From positions 1-39,498 of the forward strand of contig JAJEDS010000014.1 of the NCBI GenBank assembly GCA_022821365.1: a DNA stretch of 39,498 nucleotides. Direction: 5' to 3'. Both the position numbers and the translations under genes were made by a program. A model generated the notes under the pieces. It was not told the DNA's origin and searched no databases. It saw only the letters and a list, made by a program, of their open reading frames with translations. The stretch is from Dehalococcoidia bacterium (GTDB lineage Bacteria > Chloroflexota > Dehalococcoidia > Lucifugimonadales > UBA3495). Of this stretch, positions 27,254 to 36,222 are shown one piece after another. Each line of letters opens with the position of its first letter. Position 1 is the first letter of the stretch.

Positions 27254-28054
27254 ATGCCAGCCAAGATTGCCGTTCTGGCAAAGCAGGTCATAGACCCGGA
27301 AATGCCTATGGCCGCCTTCCAAATCGACTCCAACGCCAAGCGCGTGGTGACTCCCCCCAACATTCCGCCGGTCGTAAATGGCTTTGACGAAAACGCGGTA
27401 GAAGCGGCCCTTCAGATCAAGGACTCCCAGGACGTGTCTGTTACAGTAATATCCTCAGGTTCCTCCTTCGCCCTGGACGTTATGAAAAAGCCCCTGTCCA
27501 TGGGCGCGGACGAGTTGGTGCTGCTGCAGGACGATGCCTTTGACAACAGCGTGGACAGCTTCCAAACGGCCCAGTTGCTGGCTTCGGCCATTCGCAAGTT
27601 GGGCGGCTTTGACCTGATAATCTGCGGGCGGCAGGCCTCGGACTGGGATAATGCCCAGGTTCCCCTGGGGGTTGCCGAACTGCTGGGCCTATCCTGCGTG
27701 GCGTTGGGCAAGAAGGTGGAATTAAAGGACGACCGGGTCGTGGTGGAGCGGTTGATCCCGGATGGCTATGAAGTGGTGGAGGCTTCGTTGCCGGCCCTGG
27801 TTACGGTAAGCAACGAGCTGGGTCAACCCCGCTATCCCACCCTCAGGGGGATAATGGCGGCCACCCGCAAGCGCCCCACCATCTGGAGCGCATCGGACCT
27901 GGAACTTGATGGTGGCGAAATGGAGCCCAGGCTCACGCTGCACGATCTCTTCGTTCCGGTGAGCAATGCCGAATGTGAGATTATTGAAGGCGACGACGAA
28001 GTAGATGCGGGCCGCAGGCTGGCCCTCCGACTGCGGGAAGAAAATTTCTTTTAG
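27254..28054 (+). CDS. etfB: Electron transfer flavoprotein subunit beta
   Basis: VLAKQVIDPEMPMAAFQID; NGFDENAVEAALQIKD; ICGRQASDWDNAQVPLGVAELLG. Confidence 0.93.
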   Translation: MPAKIAVLAKQVIDPEMPMAAFQIDSNAKRVVTPPNIPPVVNGFDENAVEAALQIKDSQDVSVTVISSGSSFALDVMKKPLSMGADELVLLQDDAFDNSVDSFQTAQLLASAIRKLGGFDLIICGRQASDWDNAQVPLGVAELLGLSCVALGKKVELKDDRVVVERLIPDGYEVVEASLPALVTVSNELGQPRYPTLRGIMAATRKRPTIWSASDLELDGGEMEPRLTLHDLFVPVSNAECEIIEGDDEVDAGRRLALRLREENFF

Positions 28055-28138
28055 TCTTACCTTACACGAATCGGACGCCCTGGCCGGAGTACGCATTTAC
28101 CGGACGGGCGCTACTCAGATAGCGAAACGGAGGTCCTC

Positions 28139-29137
28139 ATGGCAGAGGGCAACGGAGTACTGATCATAGGGGAATCTGCCGGCGATGAGCTGAGCCTGGC
28201 ATCCCAGGAGATTCTGGCGGCGGGTCGTAAGGTGGCTGACGACCTGGGACAGGAACTGGCGATCGCCGTATTTGGGGACGCAGTAGATGCGGTGGCCCGG
28301 ACCGCTATCGCCCAGGGGGCGGACAAGGTCTACGCGGTTACGAGCCCCCTGCTGGCCCAGTTCCAGGTTGAGCTTAACCTGGCGGCGGCCGAGACCCTGT
28401 GCCGGGAGACGAGTCCTGCAATCATACTGGTTGCCCGCACAAACCAGGGACGGGAGGTTGCCCCTCGGTTGGCCTTCCGCCTGGGCGTGGGCCTGGCCCA
28501 GGACTGCCTTGAAGTGTCTATAGACACCTCTAACGGCAAGCTTTTGGCCAACCGTCCCGTCTATGGCGGCAACGCGGTGGCGGTGATCAGCTGCAACCAG
28601 ACTCCCCAGGTGGCCGCGGTGAGGCCAAAGGTGTATGTTCCCCTGGAACCGGATTCCGCCCGACAGGGCGAGGTGATTTCCTTCCCCGTGGACCTGGACG
28701 TTTCGATGGTGCGCAGCCGGGTGATCGAGGTCGTCAAGGAAGAGGCCGAAGGTGTGAAACTGGAGGATGCCAGTATCGTGGTATCCGGTGGCCGTGGACT
28801 GGGCGGTCCGGAACCCTTTGCCCAGTTGGAAGAACTGGCCAGGCTGCTGGGCGGCGCCGTTGGGGCTTCCCGGGCGGCTGTGGACTCCGGCTGGGTACCG
28901 GCCAGCTACCAGGTTGGCCTGACGGGCAAGACTATCACTCCCGACCTTTACATCACCATTGCCATTTCCGGCGCCAGCCAGCACATGGCAGGCTGCTCCG
29001 GCTCCAAGGCAATCGTTGCCATCAACAAGGATGCCGAGGCCAACATATTCAAGGAAGCCCGCTACGGCGTGGTCGGCGACTGGGAAACGGTGCTGGCATC
29101 CATGACCGAAGCGGTGCGGGAGTTGGTGCAGGAGTAG
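28139..29137 (+). CDS. etfA: Electron transfer flavoprotein subunit alpha
   Basis: [60 protein letters not shown]. Confidence 0.96.
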   Translation: MAEGNGVLIIGESAGDELSLASQEILAAGRKVADDLGQELAIAVFGDAVDAVARTAIAQGADKVYAVTSPLLAQFQVELNLAAAETLCRETSPAIILVARTNQGREVAPRLAFRLGVGLAQDCLEVSIDTSNGKLLANRPVYGGNAVAVISCNQTPQVAAVRPKVYVPLEPDSARQGEVISFPVDLDVSMVRSRVIEVVKEEAEGVKLEDASIVVSGGRGLGGPEPFAQLEELARLLGGAVGASRAAVDSGWVPASYQVGLTGKTITPDLYITIAISGASQHMAGCSGSKAIVAINKDAEANIFKEARYGVVGDWETVLASMTEAVRELVQE

Positions 29138-29188
29138 GGCTTCCGCTGATCAACAATCCCGGCCTCAAAAGCGCGAGGGTGGTGCAGC

Positions 29189-29650
29189 ATGGACAGAACT
29201 ACGGTCCTGATTGTTGGCGCCATTGGCGGAGCCATCGCCCTTGCAGTGGCAATGATTATAGTTTCCGCCTTTCGCCCCCTTTCCACCCTGGAAACGGCTT
29301 TGTGGCAGCTGATTTCCCTGGCGGCAGGCCTCTACGGTTCCTATCTACTGGGGAGGCGTGCGGCTCGGGAGGCTGCTATGGACCTCTTGCGTCTCCACGC
29401 CCGCTCCGCCGTGCGCCGGCTTCTGGCGATCCGGGGCAGTTGGCACCGCCTGTCCCACAGGATTGAAGAGTTTCAGGTAGAAGAGAGAGACCCGCGGCTT
29501 GACGTGATCCAGGCCATTGTTGAGGAACGCTCGACGATTGCCGATTCGGCCATTGAGGACTGGCGGGACGTGGCTGCGGATGAGGTTGACGAGGTCGTTT
29601 CTCTATGGGAAAGGAGTAACCCTTCTCACCCTGCGGACGATAACGGATAA
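29189..29650 (+). CDS. Hypothetical protein with N-terminal TM segments
   Basis: VLIVGAIGGAIALAVAMIIVSAF plus a second hydrophobic stretch; same strand as etfBA. Confidence 0.6.
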   Translation: MDRTTVLIVGAIGGAIALAVAMIIVSAFRPLSTLETALWQLISLAAGLYGSYLLGRRAAREAAMDLLRLHARSAVRRLLAIRGSWHRLSHRIEEFQVEERDPRLDVIQAIVEERSTIADSAIEDWRDVAADEVDEVVSLWERSNPSHPADDNG

Positions 29651-29678
29651 TTCAGCTCTCCCAAAATGCTACTGACAT

Positions 29679-30551
29679 TCAGAACGCGGAATCCGGTTCC
29701 TGCGGAACATTGCCAACCATCACGTTATCGATCAACCGCGTTCTCCCCAACCTCACTGCCGTGGAAATCATGGCCGACCCGCCAACCTGATCCAACTCCA
29801 CCAGGGACACTGCGTCCGCCACACTGACGTATTCGATTTCGTCCAGCATTGGCTCTGCCTCCAGGATGTGGCGGACTGCCAGGCGTAGCGATTCTGCATC
29901 CGTTTCCGCATTCAGCCAGAGACTGCGTGCTTCCGACAGCGCCCGGTAGACCACCGGCGCTGCCGCCCGCTGCTCCGTCGTCAGGTAAGCGTTGCGGCTG
30001 CTCAGGGCCAGGCCATCTGAATCCCGCACTGTGGGAACCGCCACAATTCCCACGCCCAGGTTGAGGTCCCACACCAGTTGCCGAATAACGGCCAGTTGCT
30101 GCCCGTCCTTCTCACCAAAATAGGCCCGGTCGGGAGCAATTACGTTCAACAGCTTGGTCACCACCGTTGCCACGCCCCGAAAGTGGCCCGGGCGCGACGC
30201 CCCCTCCAGCCTTTCCGCCAAAGCCCCCGGTTCAACCCAGGTATCAAAGCCCCGGGGATAAACCTCCTCCGGCGTGGGGGCGTACACCAGGTCCACCCCT
30301 TCCGCCTCCAGCAACGCCAGGTCCCGCTCCATGTCCCGGGGATAAGTAGCCAAATCCTCATTCGCTCCAAATTGGGCAGGATTCACAAAAATGGACACCG
30401 CAACGAAAGCGCTCTCATCCCGCGCCCGCCGCACCAACGCCAAGTGCCCCTCATGCAAGGCGCCCATGGTCGGCACCAGCCCCAGGGGACGAGGGCAGGA
30501 GCGGATAAACTGGCTGGTGGCTGCATTGGTGGTCAGGGTTTGCATGGGCAC
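29679..30551 (-). CDS. panC: Pantoate--beta-alanine ligase
   Basis: LVPTMGALHEGHLALVRRAR; VSIFVNPAQFGANEDLATYPRD; YFGEKDGQQLAVIRQLV. Confidence 0.97.
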   Translation of the reverse strand: MPMQTLTTNAATSQFIRSCPRPLGLVPTMGALHEGHLALVRRARDESAFVAVSIFVNPAQFGANEDLATYPRDMERDLALLEAEGVDLVYAPTPEEVYPRGFDTWVEPGALAERLEGASRPGHFRGVATVVTKLLNVIAPDRAYFGEKDGQQLAVIRQLVWDLNLGVGIVAVPTVRDSDGLALSSRNAYLTTEQRAAAPVVYRALSEARSLWLNAETDAESLRLAVRHILEAEPMLDEIEYVSVADAVSLVELDQVGGSAMISTAVRLGRTRLIDNVMVGNVPQEPDSAF

Positions 30552-30583
30552 ACTCGATAGATTGCCGGTTTGGAAAGGAAGAA

Positions 30584-32281
30584 CTAACCAAACAACTCAT
30601 TAATCTCCCGCTCCACCCGTTCCTCCCTCGTCTCCCCTGGTCGACCGGCCTCTGAAGCGCCAACACCCACCCTTTCCATCAGTTGGGCATAGGACTCAGG
30701 TGTTCCGTATTCACGGGTGTGGACTACCACCGGCATGGGGACGGCGTGGCCGAAAACCAGGGCCTGCTGTTTTTCCTCAAGGCGGGCCAGCACGCCTCGC
30801 AGTTGGCGGCTGCCGGACGTTCCCGACAGCACAGCTTCAATGTCCCGCTCGTTGTCCAGGGCGCAGGTGAAGCGGGTGCCGAGCTGGCTCATAACTTCCG
30901 AGTCAATACTGCCCGGGCGCTGGTCGATCACCATCAGGGTCACGTTGTATTTTCGCAGTTCCCGGGCAATGTTGGCGAAGGTGGTCTGGGAGGCTATGGA
31001 CGGACTCAGGAAACGGTGGGCCTCCTCAATCACAATGACCAGGGGCCTGGGGTCGCCGCCCTGACCGCCCTCTGCTTCCTCTTTCAACTCCACGTAGCGC
31101 TCGTGGATGCGGCGGGACAGCAGGTTGCTTACCAGGATGTAGGCGCTCAGGTCCCGCCCGTACCGGCCAAACTCCAGCACCACGTGCTTGCCCCTTTCCA
31201 GGTGTTCGATGATGGTGGCGGCGGCACTGTGGCTGTTGGCCTCCTCCAGGAAGGGGAAGCGCCGGAAGCGGGAAAGGCGGTTGTGCAATGCCCCAAGGGC
31301 CGCCCGGTTTACGCCCAGATCTTCGGCGAGTTCGCCCAGGTCAGCCCCCTGCCGCTGAAGAAACTCGGCCAGCCAGTTAACGCCCAGGCGTTGTTGCAGA
31401 TTGAATGCGGCGGAGGCGGCCACGTCCGACAGGTTCAGGTTATCCTTGAGCAGTTCAATGTCCTCTGGCTCAATTTCCCCGTAGCCGATCCTGACCACCT
31501 CGTCCGGCGATGAACCGCGTCGCCTGGAACTCTCCTCATCCAGGGTGAAGGTGGAGACGCGGGACGGGAACAGTTGCTTCAGGCCCTTGACCTGCCGGTC
31601 CCGGTCCGAGTCCTGCCCACTCCAGCCGTATTCGCTGTGCATGTCGAAAATCAGCGATGAGGCGTCGCCACCCTGAAGTATGCCCACCAGCAGCAGGCGG
31701 GTAAGGAAGGTCTTGCCGGTGCCGCTCTTGCCGAATACCCCAAAGGAGCGTCGCACCAGGTTGTCCAGGTCCAGGCAAACCCTGGTGTCCATATCCAGGG
31801 GAGCGCCTATCCAGAAATGGCGTTCGTCTTCCTGGCCGAACACCGCGGCCACGTCGGCGCCGGTGGCGGGGAAGGCCGGCGAGAAGTGGGAAGGGACCGT
31901 TTTGGCGGCCACCGGCCTTTCATCGCTGCCGCTGACCAGGGGCAGGGCCATGTTGGGCAGCACCGATACCACTCCGTAGGCCATGGTGCCGGAAACTGCC
32001 TCCATAATCACCGGGTCGCCTGAATCCGGCGGAGCGTGGCGGAGACGGGCGTCAGAGCTGTTCAGTTCCAGGTCGGTAACAACGCCAAAGAATCGGTACC
32101 GCTGGCCGCGAATGGTAACAAAGGTGCCAACCTTGACATCTTCGATGAGGATATCCCCGGTCGGGTTGAGGCGGATATCCACGCCCTCTGTGAGCGACCC
32201 GCCCACAACGGCGCCCATGGGGACGGAAAAGGGTAGTCCGCCGTCACCGCCGGATCCGCTAGGGTAGAAGCCATTGGTCAT
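30584..32281 (-). CDS. HerA-like ATP-binding protein (DUF87-type) with N-terminal HAS-barrel-like region
   Basis: FGVFGKSGTGKTFLTRLLL (Walker A), LVIVIEEAHRF (Walker B), FANIARELRKYNVTLMVIDQRPGSI. Confidence 0.9.
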   Translation of the reverse strand: MTNGFYPSGSGGDGGLPFSVPMGAVVGGSLTEGVDIRLNPTGDILIEDVKVGTFVTIRGQRYRFFGVVTDLELNSSDARLRHAPPDSGDPVIMEAVSGTMAYGVVSVLPNMALPLVSGSDERPVAAKTVPSHFSPAFPATGADVAAVFGQEDERHFWIGAPLDMDTRVCLDLDNLVRRSFGVFGKSGTGKTFLTRLLLVGILQGGDASSLIFDMHSEYGWSGQDSDRDRQVKGLKQLFPSRVSTFTLDEESSRRRGSSPDEVVRIGYGEIEPEDIELLKDNLNLSDVAASAAFNLQQRLGVNWLAEFLQRQGADLGELAEDLGVNRAALGALHNRLSRFRRFPFLEEANSHSAAATIIEHLERGKHVVLEFGRYGRDLSAYILVSNLLSRRIHERYVELKEEAEGGQGGDPRPLVIVIEEAHRFLSPSIASQTTFANIARELRKYNVTLMVIDQRPGSIDSEVMSQLGTRFTCALDNERDIEAVLSGTSGSRQLRGVLARLEEKQQALVFGHAVPMPVVVHTREYGTPESYAQLMERVGVGASEAGRPGETREERVEREINELFG

Positions 32282-32898
32282 AGCCTTGCCCTCCGCAAGA
32301 TAGCCGCGACCCGGACTGAATCGCCCACTGCCTCGCTGGCAATGGCCTGTCCGGCCCGTTTTATAAAATTATCACTGTCGGCGCGGCAGTTGGCCGCGTG
32401 ACGAAGACAGGCGACGATGACCTCATCGGCCATGGGCTGGCCCGAACCCAGCAGGAACCGGTAAAAGTCCAGGTTCTCAGTGAAACGCGCCACCTCATCG
32501 GGGGTGCAGGCGCAGACAAAGGAATGTATGGGCGGCGGAAGCGGGGGCAGCAATTGGACGGAACGGCCATCCACCTCATGCCCCACAATCAGCGCATCGA
32601 AACGGGTGGTCAACAGCCGTTCAATCTGGGGATTGCTGCGGTAGACTTCCTCCAGGCTTTCCGATCCCCGTCCCCGGGCGAGCACGGGCCTGCCCGGGTC
32701 CAGGGGTTCGGTGCGGATTCCCTGTACCACCGCGTACACCTTTGGCGCCCCCACTTTTACCAGGGCTCCGAGTTGTGGGGAGCAGTAAAGGTCATAGCAC
32801 TGTGCCGTTATTAATCGAGAGTCGGAGCCGATTACTTCCGCCAAAGGTTGGCTCATTCTTGAACTGGCTTCCTTCATAGGTTGAGCGATATGAATCAA
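32278..32898 (-). CDS. HAS-barrel-like partner protein, translationally coupled to the HerA-like ATPase
   Basis: 206-aa ORF overlapping the HerA-like start by 4 nt; LAEVIGSDSRLITAQCYDLYCSPQLGALVKV resembles a HAS-barrel. Confidence 0.6.
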   Translation of the reverse strand: MIHIAQPMKEASSRMSQPLAEVIGSDSRLITAQCYDLYCSPQLGALVKVGAPKVYAVVQGIRTEPLDPGRPVLARGRGSESLEEVYRSNPQIERLLTTRFDALIVGHEVDGRSVQLLPPLPPPIHSFVCACTPDEVARFTENLDFYRFLLGSGQPMADEVIVACLRHAANCRADSDNFIKRAGQAIASEAVGDSVRVAAILRRARL

Positions 32899-32998
32899 AG
32901 GTTGATCGAAATGGACGCCGCGGCAACAATTATAACCGCCCCGGTACGCCAGCCGTCAGAGGGCAAGCGTCATCAATATTACATAAATGGTCCCGTGC

Positions 32999-33004
32999 TA
33001 TAAT
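32999..33004 (+). promoter_or_regulatory. Extended -10 (TGCTATAAT)
   Basis: CCCGTGCTATAAT upstream of the + strand dehydrogenase. Confidence 0.5.
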
Positions 33005-33040
33005 TTTCAGGTTGCAAACTTAACCATGGAGACTGCGTTT

Positions 33041-33940
33041 ATGGCATTCAATACCGTAGCTATTTTGAGCCCCGGCGATATGGGCCACGCGGTGGGTCAG
33101 CGCCTCAGGGAGAACGAGCTTGACGTGATTACCTGCCTGGCCGGCAGAAGCGAACGGACCCGCTTTCTGGCCGGGAAGGCCGGCATCCGGAATGTATCGA
33201 CCATGGAAGAACTGGTTGAGCAGTCCGACCTGATAATGTCGATGACCGTATCCGCTGCGGTGCCTGCCCTGTGCCGGGAAGTTGCCGGAGCCATTAAGGC
33301 TACCGGTGCGGATACCCTATTTGCCGAGTGCAACGCCATCGCTCCTCAGCTTACCTGCGAAATGGAACCGATCATAACGGAAGCGGGCGGGCGCTTCGTG
33401 GACGTTTCCATTATTGGCGGGCCGCCCCGCCCTGGCTACAGTCCCCACTTCTATACTTCCGGGGAACAGGCCACCGAGTTTGAGCAACTGAACGAATACG
33501 GGCTGACCGTTATTAAGTTGGACGGCGACGTAGGGCAGGCTTCCGGCATAAAGATGTGCTATGCCGCGATGACCAAGGGTACATCGGCCCTTCACTCTGA
33601 GTTGCTTATTGCCGCGGAGTTAATGGGGCTGACTGAGCCACTGCTGGCCGAATTTCAGTCGGGCCAGTCGGCGGTCCTGCAACGAATGGAGCGTAACCTG
33701 CCCACGGTGCCGCCCCGTTCCCGCCGCTGGGTAAGTGAAATGGAAGAAATACGTGACACATTCGCCGGCCTGGGCATGACCCCTCACCTGTTTGAGGGCG
33801 TCGCCGAAATGTACCGCTTCATCGGCAGTACCCCCCTGGGCGAGGAGTTCCCTGAATCCCGAGACCGGGACAGGACATTCACCGAGACAATCAGCCAGTT
33901 GGCCCAGCACTTGCGGGAACGGCAGGCAACCAAAGACTGA
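33041..33940 (+). CDS. NAD(P)-binding oxidoreductase, 6-phosphogluconate dehydrogenase-like with DUF1932 C-terminal domain
   Basis: AILSPGDMGHAVGQRLREN; DTLFAECNAIAPQ; SIIGGPPRPGY; GIKMCYAAMTKGTSAL. Confidence 0.85.
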   Translation: MAFNTVAILSPGDMGHAVGQRLRENELDVITCLAGRSERTRFLAGKAGIRNVSTMEELVEQSDLIMSMTVSAAVPALCREVAGAIKATGADTLFAECNAIAPQLTCEMEPIITEAGGRFVDVSIIGGPPRPGYSPHFYTSGEQATEFEQLNEYGLTVIKLDGDVGQASGIKMCYAAMTKGTSALHSELLIAAELMGLTEPLLAEFQSGQSAVLQRMERNLPTVPPRSRRWVSEMEEIRDTFAGLGMTPHLFEGVAEMYRFIGSTPLGEEFPESRDRDRTFTETISQLAQHLRERQATKD

Positions 33941-33975
33941 TTCGGCGACAATGTTCCGTCCAACCGGCCAAGACG

Positions 33976-34009
33976 AAAAAAGGCCCCGGCGAACTTTGGC
34001 GCCGGGGCC
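33976..34009 (-). terminator. Rho-independent terminator of the cupin gene
   Basis: Minus strand GGCCCCGGC-N10-GCCGGGGCC followed by TTTTTT. Confidence 0.8.
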
Positions 34010-34041
34010 CCGGTGCTGTAACCAGCCTTGGAGTCAGAGAA

Positions 34042-34407
34042 CTACGCTTCCGTCTGCTCTGTCTGGCTGCCCTTGACGGTAACGGTAATGTGGGCCATGG
34101 CGGTGTCGCCGGGCGCGCCATGCCAGTGGTTCTCGCCAGCCGGAATTATTACCACGTCGCCAACGGTTATTTCCACTTCCTCGTCGTCCGTGGCCACGGT
34201 GCCCGTGCCTTCGGTAACGATGAGTATCTGATCGCCGCTGTGCTTGTGGAACTTGTTGCGGGACCCGGCGCTGAAACTGACAACGCCAAAGTTGAAGTTG
34301 TTGCTGTCGCCGGCCTCGAACGGAGCCTGGCGGGTAACTACGTTGCCGGTGAACATTGCGCTGGTTGCCTCTTCGGTGGGAACGGAATTGAGCCTGACGA
34401 CCTTCAT
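34042..34407 (-). CDS. Cupin domain protein
   Basis: FHKHSGDQILIVTEGTGTVATDDEEVEITVGDVVIIPAGENHWHG; start set at 34407 with GGAGGAGACTA upstream. Confidence 0.9.
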   Translation of the reverse strand: MKVVRLNSVPTEEATSAMFTGNVVTRQAPFEAGDSNNFNFGVVSFSAGSRNKFHKHSGDQILIVTEGTGTVATDDEEVEITVGDVVIIPAGENHWHGAPGDTAMAHITVTVKGSQTEQTEA

Positions 34408-34850
34408 TAGTCTCCTCCTAAATAACTTTACGATTTTCGTTTGAGTTACGGCTTCTTCTGTAGCTGTAAGCAATCGCTCTGCCCGTTTTCGAGCCAATCC
34501 TAATATACCTGCTGGAATGTGGTAAGTCCATACTGGGACAGTCAGCGAAATGACCGTGTACCCTACTTTGCTGACTACCGTAATGGTAATCAAGGAAACC
34601 GTTCCCGTACAAGGAGTATTCCAATTCCGAAACCCTCATACCGGAGGAAGCCGTTACCCCGAAATCTCGTCTCTCAAAGTGTCGCAAGTTAACTTGCCGT
34701 TCCCGAGTCAGTCCTTGGCCGGAAAGCCGGCTGTGTGGGCTGGTTCTTTTTCTTACCTTTGAGAAAGACCAATAAAGCCCCTGCGTTCCTTCTTGCAAGG
34801 TCAAATGTTAAAATTGAAATAGAAGCCTCACACAAACAGGGAGACTATCC

Positions 34851-35357
34851 ATGGGATTGAATCAAACCATTCAGGAAGCTTTGAATCGGCACATAAACGA
34901 AGAGTTTTACGCGTCATATCTCTACCTGTCCATGTCGGCTCACTGTGATTCGTTGGACTTGCCTGGATTCGCCCACTGGATGCGCATCCAGAGCCAGGAA
35001 GAGTATGCTCATGCCATGAATCTTTTCGACTTTGTCCAGGACCGGCAGGGTAAAGTGACGTTGCTTCCCATAGACCAGCCCGTGGTTGAATTCGGTTCGG
35101 TACTGGACGTGATGGAGGCAACCCTGTCCCATGAGCGTCTGGTCAGCAGCTTGATTAATGAACTCTACGAACTGGCGTCACGGGAAAGCGATTATCCGAC
35201 ACAGGTTCACTTGCAAGCCTTCATCACCGAACAGATCGAAGAGGAGAAAACTGCGGCGGACATCATCGCCAAGCTCAGGCTGATCGGTGAAGACGGAAGC
35301 AACCTCCTGCTGCTGGACAACGAAATGGCGGCGAGACAGCTTTCCCCCGGCCTTTAG
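34851..35357 (+). CDS. ftnA: Ferritin
   Basis: EALNRHINEEFYASYLYLSMSAHCDSLDLPGFAHWMRIQSQEEYAHAMNLFDFV. Confidence 0.93.
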   Translation: MGLNQTIQEALNRHINEEFYASYLYLSMSAHCDSLDLPGFAHWMRIQSQEEYAHAMNLFDFVQDRQGKVTLLPIDQPVVEFGSVLDVMEATLSHERLVSSLINELYELASRESDYPTQVHLQAFITEQIEEEKTAADIIAKLRLIGEDGSNLLLLDNEMAARQLSPGL

Positions 35358-35475
35358 GGAACCGCTAAATAAGTTCCCTGTCCCACTGCAGGAGAGGGTT
35401 ACGGGGACGGGGAATTTCCCGGCGGTAAGCTATCAGCCCGTCCTGACCTTCCCCACCCTGGGAAGAAGGAAATTA
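35355..35475. repeat. Interspersed palindromic repeat, copy A (starts at the ferritin stop)
   Basis: TAGGGAACCGCTAAATAAGTTCCCT...GGTAAGCTATCAGCCCGTCCTGACCTTCCCCACCCTGGG. Confidence 0.65.
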
Positions 35476-35629
35476 CTCAGATAATCCCCCGCAAAGTCCT
35501 CAGCCGGTGGCTCTCCTGCAGGCTGGCAAGTTCGCCAACATGTGCAGGCCAGGACTTTCCTGCACTTTCGAATAATGCTCAATTCCATTGGGTCTGGTGG
35601 ACCAATTGGCAGCATTGTAGCCAAAGATT

Positions 35630-35675
35630 GCATTCCATACGGCAATTCCATCTGTTATAATCGGGTATGGAATGC
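35630..35675 (+). promoter_or_regulatory. Promoter with 11-bp inverted repeat flanking an extended -10
   Basis: GCATTCCATAC (35630-35640) / GTATGGAATGC (35665-35675) around TGTTATAAT (-10 at 35656-35661). Confidence 0.6.
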
Positions 35676-35765
35676 GTTAAGGTTCTTTCCCGTGGGTAGT
35701 TGCCTCAGATGCGCTGACGCCGGATGACCTCGACCAGGCCAAATTTCTTTTATGGAGGTCGACAG

Positions 35766-36062
35766 TTGGCGCTGTCAGATAAGACCTTGGTTTGCGTCGA
35801 GTGCGCAGCCGAATTTACCTTCACTGTTGGTGAGCAAGAGTTCTTTGCGTCTCGAGGTTTTACCAACGAACCCCGGCGTTGCCCTGAGTGCCGCCAGGTA
35901 AGAAAGTCCCAGCGTTCTTTCGAGGGAGGCCCTCGCGAAATGCACCCGGCAGTTTGCGCCCAGTGTGGAATGGATACCATGGTTCCCTTCCGGCCCCGCG
36001 GTGACCGTCCGGTGTACTGCAGCGATTGCTTCAGTTCCATGCGTGAGAGCAACTACCGCTAG
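35766..36062 (+). CDS. Double zinc-ribbon protein (four CxxC motifs)
   Basis: CVEC, CPEC, CAQC, CSDC; TTG start at 35766 with GGAGGTCGACAG upstream (ATG at 35724 is the alternative). Confidence 0.8.
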   Translation: MALSDKTLVCVECAAEFTFTVGEQEFFASRGFTNEPRRCPECRQVRKSQRSFEGGPREMHPAVCAQCGMDTMVPFRPRGDRPVYCSDCFSSMRESNYR

Positions 36063-36104
36063 AGGTTGCCGGCGCATTCGAAGGTATGCGGATACTCTGC
36101 ACTA

Positions 36105-36125
36105 CCCCCGGTCTAAAGCCGGGGG
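36105..36125 (+). terminator. Rho-independent terminator
   Basis: CCCCCGG-tctaaag-CCGGGGG-TTGTTGATTT. Confidence 0.7.
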
Positions 36126-36222
36126 TTGTTGATTTCAGGACAAGGTGCTGCAGACCGGCCGATCAGCTCTGCTGGGAGCGTCCGGCCGCAAGATAAATCA
36201 GGCAAACGGAGATGAGGCATTG

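Noticed and set aside
34721-34757. Possible terminator GCCGG-aaag-CCGGC ... TTCTTTTTCTT before ferritin
   Set aside because: The stem is only 5 bp and 13 nt separate it from the T-rich stretch; not clear enough to call.
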